Source of the DNA: an uncultured Candidatus Pelagibacter sp.
GTDB lineage: Bacteria; Pseudomonadota; Alphaproteobacteria; Pelagibacterales; Pelagibacteraceae
Direction of reading: 5' to 3'
NCBI GenBank assembly: GCA_905616435.1
Contig: CAJQSU010000008.1
Coordinates: 1 to 21,868 of the forward strand
DNA: 21,868 nt
Of this stretch, positions 16,752 to 21,868 are shown in pieces. Position 1 is the stretch's first letter, and every line of letters starts with the position of its first letter. Under the pieces are notes generated by a model, which worked only from the letters and a program-made list of their open reading frames with translations, was not told the DNA's origin and did not search any database. The translations under genes were made by a program, and so were the position numbers.

Positions 16752-17498
16752 ATGTATTTAATTGGCGATATCGGAAATAGTGAAATAAAGATTTGTTTGG
16801 TTAGCTCTAAAAAAAAGATTATAAAAAGAATTAATATTTCCTCTAAAGACATCTCTTTAACAAAAATAAAAAAAAAATTTATAAGTTTTTATAATTACTT
16901 TCCAAAAATAGAAAAAATATTATTTTGTAGTGTTGTCCCCAAATCATTTATTTTTATAAAAAAATTTTTGAAAACCAAAACTAAAGTCAGATGTTATGAA
17001 ATTAAAGAATTAAATTTAGCATCATTGATTAAAATTAAAGTTAATTATAATCAAGTAGGATCGGATAGAGTTACTAACGCTGTAAGTTTAATTGATAATA
17101 AAAAAAACTTTATAATAATAGACTTAGGTACAGCTACTACTTTTGATGTTTTAATTAAAAATGATTATATTGGTGGTATAATTGCACCTGGTATTAAAAT
17201 ATCTTTAAACACCTTGTCTGATAAAGCTACCTTAATACCTAAAATTAATTTAAAAAAAGTTGATAAAGTAATTGGTAACAATACAATTACGGCTGTTAGA
17301 TCAGGTTTTTTTTGGGGTTATGCGGGTTTGATTGACAATATTGTTAAATTAATTAAAAAAGAAACCAGAAAATCTTTTAAAGTCATTATTACAGGAGGAT
17401 TCTCAAGTTTACTCAAAAACCCAATTAAAACGAAAGTTGTTGAAGACGAAGATATTACATTAAAAGGTCTAATTAAAATTTTAGAATTAATTATATGA
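16752..17498 (+). CDS. coaX: Type III pantothenate kinase
   Basis: This 248-residue cytoplasmic kinase phosphorylates pantothenate in the first step of coenzyme A synthesis. It belongs to the ASKHA fold. Family motifs are LIGDIGNSEIK (3-13, the DxGNT phosphate loop with Ser in place of Thr), GSDRVTNA (103-110), IDLGTATTFDV (123-133), GGIIAPGI (141-148), TLSDKATLIP (154-163), SGFFWGYAGLID (184-195) and ITGGFS (213-218). Asp124 is the expected catalytic base. The size is close to the usual 250-260 residues. It shares an ATGA overlap (17495-17498) with the RNase J gene, so translation is probably coupled. Confidence 0.93.
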   Translation: MYLIGDIGNSEIKICLVSSKKKIIKRINISSKDISLTKIKKKFISFYNYFPKIEKILFCSVVPKSFIFIKKFLKTKTKVRCYEIKELNLASLIKIKVNYNQVGSDRVTNAVSLIDNKKNFIIIDLGTATTFDVLIKNDYIGGIIAPGIKISLNTLSDKATLIPKINLKKVDKVIGNNTITAVRSGFFWGYAGLIDNIVKLIKKETRKSFKVIITGGFSSLLKNPIKTKVVEDEDITLKGLIKILELII

Positions 17499-19150
17499 AA
17501 GATGAATTACTTTTTTGTCCACTAGGTGGATCGGGTGAGATTGGCATGAACATGAACCTGTTTGCTTATGGGAAGCCAGGTGAGCACAAGTGGATTATGG
17601 TAGATATAGGTGTAACTTTTGCTGATGATACTCTACCGGGAATTGATTTAATTTATCCAGACCCAGGTTTTATAGTAGATAAAAAAGATGACCTATTAGG
17701 AATTGTTTTAACCCATGCACATGAAGATCATATTGGAGCAATTGCGCATCTTTGGCCTCAACTAGAATGTAAAATATTTGCCACACCGTTTACAGCTGTT
17801 TTGATTAAAGAAAAATTTAAAGAAAAGAATATAGACGTAACAAAATATCTTAAAATAGTTCAGCTAAATGGAACTATAGATTTAAACCCATTTAAAATAG
17901 AATATATAACTTTAACTCACTCAATTTTAGAACCGAATGGTCTTAGAATTGAGACACCTGCTGGTGTAATTCTTCATACAGGTGATTGGAAAATAGATCC
18001 TGAACCTTTAATTGGTGAAAAAACTAATACTAATCGACTTAAAGAAATAGGTAATGAAGGTGTTTTGGCAATGATCTGCGATTCTACAAATGTTTTTAGC
18101 ATGGGTAAAGCTGGCTCTGAAGCTGATGTGAGAAAAAGTATGCTAAATATTATGAGTACTTTAAAAAAAAGAATTATTATTGCATCTTTTGCATCTAATG
18201 TAGCCCGTTTGGAAACGGCTTTTTATTGTGCTAAAAAAACGGGTCGACAAATAGCTTTGGTAGGAAGATCCATGCACAGAATATTTAAAGCCGCAAGACA
18301 ATGTGGGTATTTAAAAGATGTTATTGAACCAATAGATGCACGTGAAGCAAAAAATATTTCAAGAGAAAAAATAGTTTATCTTTGTACAGGTAGCCAAGGG
18401 GAACCAATGGCTGCATTAATGAGAATTGCTAAATACACTCACCCAGATGTTTTTATTGAAAAAGACGATACAGTTATATTTTCATCTAAAATAATTCCTG
18501 GAAATGAAAAAAAGTTATACAATCTACAGAATCAGTTAGTGAAAGACGGTATAGAAGTTATATCTGAAGAAAGTGAGTTTGTTCATGTTTCTGGACATCC
18601 TAATAGAGATGATCTTCGAGAAATGTATGAGTGGGTAAAACCACAATGCGCCATACCTGTTCATGGTGAGCACCGTCATATGATAGAACACATGAAGTTT
18701 GCTAAAGAAATGAATGTTCCAAACCCTGTTCAGGTAGAAAATGGTGACATTGTTAAATTACACCCTGGTAAACCATATGTTTATGATAAAGCCCCAAGTG
18801 GCAGACTTTATCTTGATGGTAATATCAGCGTAGAAGAGGATGCTCCATCTATTAAAGATAGAAAGAATTTGAGTGCTAATGGGTATATTGAGGCCACTAT
18901 TTTAATTACTGCTAAAGGTAATATTCATAAAAGACCCGTGTTAACCTTTAGAGGAATTCCTGTTGTTGATGTGGATGAGTTTGTTTATGGATTGGAAGAT
19001 GTAATTGAAAAAATTACAAGAACTTTTAAATTAGGAAATAAAAAACAAGAATATAATTTAATTGATGCTCTTAAAATAGCCTGTAGAAAATTTTCAAAAG
19101 AACAAACAGGAAAAAAACCTTTTACGAATATTAATCTAGTAAAAATTTAA
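17495..19150 (+). CDS. rnj: Ribonuclease J (metallo-beta-lactamase/beta-CASP nuclease)
   Basis: This 551-residue RNA-processing enzyme combines endonuclease and 5'-to-3' exonuclease activities in characterised homologues. The metal-binding motif HAHEDH lies at residues 74-79. His142, HTGD (161-164) and DSTN (196-199) complete the metallo-beta-lactamase core. The beta-CASP part includes TGSQGEP (298-304), the conserved HVSGH (364-368) and PVHGEHRH (388-395). The C-terminal domain from about 450 is typical of RNase J. The length and the absence of tRNase Z or beta-lactamase features support RNase J. It is coupled to coaX by a 4-nt overlap and to the next small gene by one base. Confidence 0.94.
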   Translation: MKDELLFCPLGGSGEIGMNMNLFAYGKPGEHKWIMVDIGVTFADDTLPGIDLIYPDPGFIVDKKDDLLGIVLTHAHEDHIGAIAHLWPQLECKIFATPFTAVLIKEKFKEKNIDVTKYLKIVQLNGTIDLNPFKIEYITLTHSILEPNGLRIETPAGVILHTGDWKIDPEPLIGEKTNTNRLKEIGNEGVLAMICDSTNVFSMGKAGSEADVRKSMLNIMSTLKKRIIIASFASNVARLETAFYCAKKTGRQIALVGRSMHRIFKAARQCGYLKDVIEPIDAREAKNISREKIVYLCTGSQGEPMAALMRIAKYTHPDVFIEKDDTVIFSSKIIPGNEKKLYNLQNQLVKDGIEVISEESEFVHVSGHPNRDDLREMYEWVKPQCAIPVHGEHRHMIEHMKFAKEMNVPNPVQVENGDIVKLHPGKPYVYDKAPSGRLYLDGNISVEEDAPSIKDRKNLSANGYIEATILITAKGNIHKRPVLTFRGIPVVDVDEFVYGLEDVIEKITRTFKLGNKKQEYNLIDALKIACRKFSKEQTGKKPFTNINLVKI

Positions 19151-19395
19151 TGAGCATTACTGGCTTAGCAATAATCTTTATTATTATATGGTGGACTGTT
19201 TTTTTTGTCATACTACCAATTGATGTAAATAGAGCAAAAATTGTTAAAATAGAAGGTGAGGACACGGGTTCTCCAGAAAACCCAAAAATGTTAAAAAAAT
19301 TCCTTTATTGTACAGGCATAACTGCAGTTATTTTCACAATAATCTTTTTACTAATTAAATTTGAATATTTAAATTTAAGAAATATTATCAATTAA
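19150..19395 (+). CDS. Small DUF1467-like membrane protein
   Basis: This 81-residue protein has two hydrophobic helices, about residues 4-23 and 54-70, separated by a charged loop. The first helix is rich in Trp ([16 protein letters not shown]) and the loop has [14 protein letters not shown] (37-50), a pattern I associate with the alphaproteobacterial DUF1467 family. That family is often encoded between rnj and proS, and the gene is in that position here. No enzymatic motif is visible. It may be an inner-membrane assembly or stability factor, but its function is not known and I assign none. It overlaps the rnj stop by one base and ends 1 nt before proS. Confidence 0.8.
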   Translation: MSITGLAIIFIIIWWTVFFVILPIDVNRAKIVKIEGEDTGSPENPKMLKKFLYCTGITAVIFTIIFLLIKFEYLNLRNIIN

Positions 19396-19396
19396 G

Positions 19397-20731
19397 ATGT
19401 ATTTATCAAAATCATTTATTCCAATTTTAAAAAATAATCCTTCAGAGGCTAAAATAAAGTCTCATCAATTAATGCTAAGAGTTGGTATGATAAAACAAGC
19501 TTCAGCAGGTATTTACTCATGGTTACCTCTCGGATTTAAAGTAATGAAAAAAATCGAAGATATAGTTCGCCAGGAACAAAATAAAATTGGCGCACAAGAG
19601 ATTTTAATGCCTACGATTCAATCAAGTGAAATTTGGAAAGAAAGTGGGCGATATGATGACTATGGGGAAGAAATGCTTAGAATTAAAGATCGTCATAATA
19701 GAGAAATGCTTTACGGCCCAACAAATGAAGAACAGGTTACTGAGATTTTTAGAACATCAATCAAATCTTATAAATCCTTACCTCAACTTTTATATCATAT
19801 ACAATGGAAATTTAGAGATGAGATAAGACCTAGATTTGGAATTATGCGAGGTAGAGAGTTTTATATGAAGGATGCCTATTCATTTGATGTGACAGATGAA
19901 GATGCTTTCTTTTCTTATAATAAGTTTTTTTTATCATACTTGAGAACATTTAAAAGATTATCATTAACGGCGATTCCAATGGCTGCTGATACGGGACCTA
20001 TTGGCGGTAATTTATCACATGAATTTATAATTCTAGCTGATACTGGTGAAAGTAAAATTTTTACTGACAAAAGAATTTTTGACTTAACAAGCGATGGTAC
20101 TGAATTAGAGAAATCATCATTAGAAAACATGAGAAAAAAATATGAAAGATTTTACTCTGTAACAGATGAAAAATTTGACAAAGACGAATTTGAAAGAAAA
20201 GTATCAGAGGATAACAGGTTGATTACAAAAGGAATTGAAGTAGGTCATATTTTTTATTTTGGAGACAAGTATTCAAAAGCAATGGGTGCAGCTGTTGACT
20301 TGCCTGGGGGTAAAAAAGATTTTGTTAAAATGGGGTCGTATGGAATAGGTGTTTCAAGATTAGTAGGAGCAATAATAGAAGCTAAATATGATGAAAAAAA
20401 TGAAATCATGAAATGGCCATTGTCTGTTGCCCCATATGATGTAGGGCTTATTCCAATGATTAATAAAAATGATATATCTGCGTTAGATAAAGCAAATAAT
20501 ATTTATACTGAATTAAATAAAAATAATATTGATACAATTATTGATGATACTGATGAAAATTATTCATCAAAAATAAAGAAAATGAATTTAATTGGTGTAC
20601 CTTACCAAATTATTATTGGAAAAAAAACAGAAGGTGACCTTTTTGAGCTTAAAGAAACTGGTGGGGAAACTCAAAATTTATCTTTAGGTAGAATTATAGA
20701 AATTATAACCAAACAAAAAGCACCCAATTGA
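19397..20731 (+). CDS. proS: Prolyl-tRNA synthetase, short form without editing insertion
   Basis: This 444-residue class II synthetase charges tRNA-Pro with proline. Class motifs are PTNEEQ (108-113), motif 2 [17 protein letters not shown] (139-155), GPIGG (200-204) with SHEF (207-210), and motif 3 [12 protein letters not shown] (313-324). The C-terminal alpha/beta anticodon-binding domain starts near 345. Between motifs 2 and 3 only about 80 residues replace the roughly 180-residue INS editing domain of E. coli-type ProRS, the known layout of alphaproteobacterial short enzymes. Proofreading of alanyl-tRNA-Pro would need a separate YbaK-like protein not in this window. The gene overlaps the next gene by 4 nt. 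Confidence 0.96.
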   Translation: MYLSKSFIPILKNNPSEAKIKSHQLMLRVGMIKQASAGIYSWLPLGFKVMKKIEDIVRQEQNKIGAQEILMPTIQSSEIWKESGRYDDYGEEMLRIKDRHNREMLYGPTNEEQVTEIFRTSIKSYKSLPQLLYHIQWKFRDEIRPRFGIMRGREFYMKDAYSFDVTDEDAFFSYNKFFLSYLRTFKRLSLTAIPMAADTGPIGGNLSHEFIILADTGESKIFTDKRIFDLTSDGTELEKSSLENMRKKYERFYSVTDEKFDKDEFERKVSEDNRLITKGIEVGHIFYFGDKYSKAMGAAVDLPGGKKDFVKMGSYGIGVSRLVGAIIEAKYDEKNEIMKWPLSVAPYDVGLIPMINKNDISALDKANNIYTELNKNNIDTIIDDTDENYSSKIKKMNLIGVPYQIIIGKKTEGDLFELKETGGETQNLSLGRIIEIITKQKAPN

Positions 20732-21868
20732 TTTCTACGCTAGAAAAAGAGATTACATTTAGATTTTTAAAAGCTAGAAAAAAAGATGGTTTTTTAAATG
20801 TTATCTCAATTTTTTCATTTATAGGCATTAGCTTAGGTGTAGCAGTGCTTATTATTGTGATGTCAGTAATGAATGGTTTTAGAACTGAATTAATAAATAA
20901 AATTGTAGGTTTCAACTCACATATTACCGTTAAACCCTATGAACAATCGATAAAAATTAAAGAAATTGAAAATCGTAATTTAGAATTAATTTCAAAAAAC
21001 TTGATATTAAGTAATTCAAGTGAGGCTATAATTATAAGAGAGCAAAATTCAAAAGGTATACTTTTAAGGGGATACCTTGAAAATGATTTTTCTAAACTGG
21101 AGTTAGTTAATAATAATAATTTTATTGGTCAAAATAAGATATTAGAAAAAAATTTTATATCAATTGGAATAGAGTTAAGTTTTAATCTTGATTTAAAAGT
21201 AGGTGATAGCATTACAATTATGTCATCAGCAGGTGTTGAAACAATTGTAGGAAGTTTACCCAAACAAAAAACTTTTGTAGTTTCGTCAATTTTTGATAGT
21301 GGGTTGGCTGACTTTGATAATAATATAATTTTTTTAAATTTAAATACACTCGAAGAATTTTCTAACCTTTCTTTAAAAGATCGTAACTTAGAAATTTATC
21401 TACTAAATCCACAAAAAATTGAAAAACAAAAAACTATCGTCCAAAACATTTTTCCAAATCATTTAGTTTTTACTTGGGCGGATATGAATAAATCTTTATT
21501 TTCAGCTTTAAAAGTTGAAAGAAATGTTATGTTTATAATTTTGTCTTTAATAATAATTGTAGCAGCTTTCAATATTATTTCAGGTCTAACAATTTTGGTT
21601 AAAAATAAAACTAAAGATATCGCTATACTTAAGTCAATTGGAGTATTAAATAATTCGATCATTAAGATATTTTTCTTAGTTGGAGTTATTATTGGAACAT
21701 CGGCAACATTATTTGGAATCTTACTTGGTGTTACTTTTTCAATTTATGTTGAAAACATAAGAAAGTTTTTAAGTACAGTATTTGATTTAACTTTATTTCC
21801 TGAAGAAATTTATTTCTTAAGCAGTATGCCTTCAGAAATAAATATTAGTTCAATATTTTTAATTTCAA
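20728..21868 (+). CDS. lolC: LolC/LolE-type lipoprotein-release ABC permease (partial)
   Basis: An uninterrupted frame of 380 codons runs to the right edge. The start is inferred as TTG 20728, which forms a TTGA overlap with the proS stop. The protein begins [20 protein letters not shown], a typical LolC/E cytoplasmic N-terminus. Membrane helix 1 is about residues 25-47 ([19 protein letters not shown]), ending in the family motif MSVMNGFR. A large periplasmic domain follows to about 265. Helix 2 (266-291) leads into [16 protein letters not shown] (290-305), the coupling segment that contacts the ATPase LolD. Helix 3 is about 314-338. With LolD it would extract lipoproteins from the inner membrane for delivery to the outer membrane. 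Position after proS is the usual alphaproteobacterial order. The lolC versus lolE name is uncertain. Confidence 0.9.
   Translation, partial: MISTLEKEITFRFLKARKKDGFLNVISIFSFIGISLGVAVLIIVMSVMNGFRTELINKIVGFNSHITVKPYEQSIKIKEIENRNLELISKNLILSNSSEAIIIREQNSKGILLRGYLENDFSKLELVNNNNFIGQNKILEKNFISIGIELSFNLDLKVGDSITIMSSAGVETIVGSLPKQKTFVVSSIFDSGLADFDNNIIFLNLNTLEEFSNLSLKDRNLEIYLLNPQKIEKQKTIVQNIFPNHLVFTWADMNKSLFSALKVERNVMFIILSLIIIVAAFNIISGLTILVKNKTKDIAILKSIGVLNNSIIKIFFLVGVIIGTSATLFGILLGVTFSIYVENIRKFLSTVFDLTLFPEEIYFLSSMPSEINISSIFLIS

Noticed and set aside
20728..21868. lolC-type region as a frameshifted or non-coding stretch because it lacks an ATG near the start and a stop
   Set aside because: One frame reads through 380 codons with clear LolC/E features. 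The missing stop is due only to the window edge, and a TTG start overlapping proS explains the missing ATG.
1..21868. CRISPR array, insertion sequence, prophage or rRNA
   Set aside because: No regularly spaced repeats, transposase or integrase motifs, terminal inverted repeats or rRNA-like sequence were seen. The only repeat structure noted is the 36-bp tandem pair near 1151-1219.

Overview
The window is strongly AT-rich and almost free of non-coding DNA. It suggests a genome-streamlined alphaproteobacterium, most likely of the SAR11/Pelagibacterales type. This is inferred from base composition, lysine/isoleucine/asparagine-rich proteins, extreme gene packing, and the alphaproteobacterial order nuoA-N, birA, coaX, rnj, DUF1467 gene, proS, lolC. 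No 16S rRNA is present, so the taxonomy is inference.

Region 1 (1-1844, minus strand) has three genes that look like surface-glycan or sugar modification functions. In transcription order they are a PIG-L/LmbE-type deacetylase, a class I SAM-dependent methyltransferase, and the N-terminal part of a family-4-like glycosyltransferase that runs off the left edge. An imperfect 36-bp tandem repeat spans the deacetylase end and the methyltransferase start. This segment looks accessory, unlike the core genes to its right.

Region 2 (1845-2346) holds a divergent promoter region, a good sigma70-type promoter, tRNA-Val(TAC), tRNA-Asp(GTC), and a short nuo leader.

Region 3 (2347-16207) is a complete 14-gene complex I (NADH:quinone oxidoreductase) operon, nuoA to nuoN. 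The iron-sulfur cysteines, the FMN/NADH motifs and the key membrane Glu/Lys residues are all present. The peripheral-arm genes (B-G, I) and membrane-arm genes (A, H, J-N) together encode a proton-pumping enzyme that passes electrons from NADH to quinone.

Region 4 (16207-21868) continues on the same strand without a break: a short biotin ligase (birA), type III pantothenate kinase (coaX), ribonuclease J (rnj), a small DUF1467-like membrane protein, a short-form prolyl-tRNA synthetase (proS), and the first 380 codons of a LolC/LolE-type lipoprotein-release permease cut by the right edge. Between 2347 and 21868 only 24 bases lie outside genes, so any internal promoters or processing sites must lie inside coding sequence.

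No mobile element, CRISPR array or rRNA was seen, and no clearly novel system was found. The points most worth a second look are the tandem repeat, the homopolymer at the start of the deacetylase gene, the tRNA-bordered glycan segment, the repeated gene-junction sequence in nuoE/F/G, the minimal biotin ligase, and the conserved small membrane protein next to RNase J.
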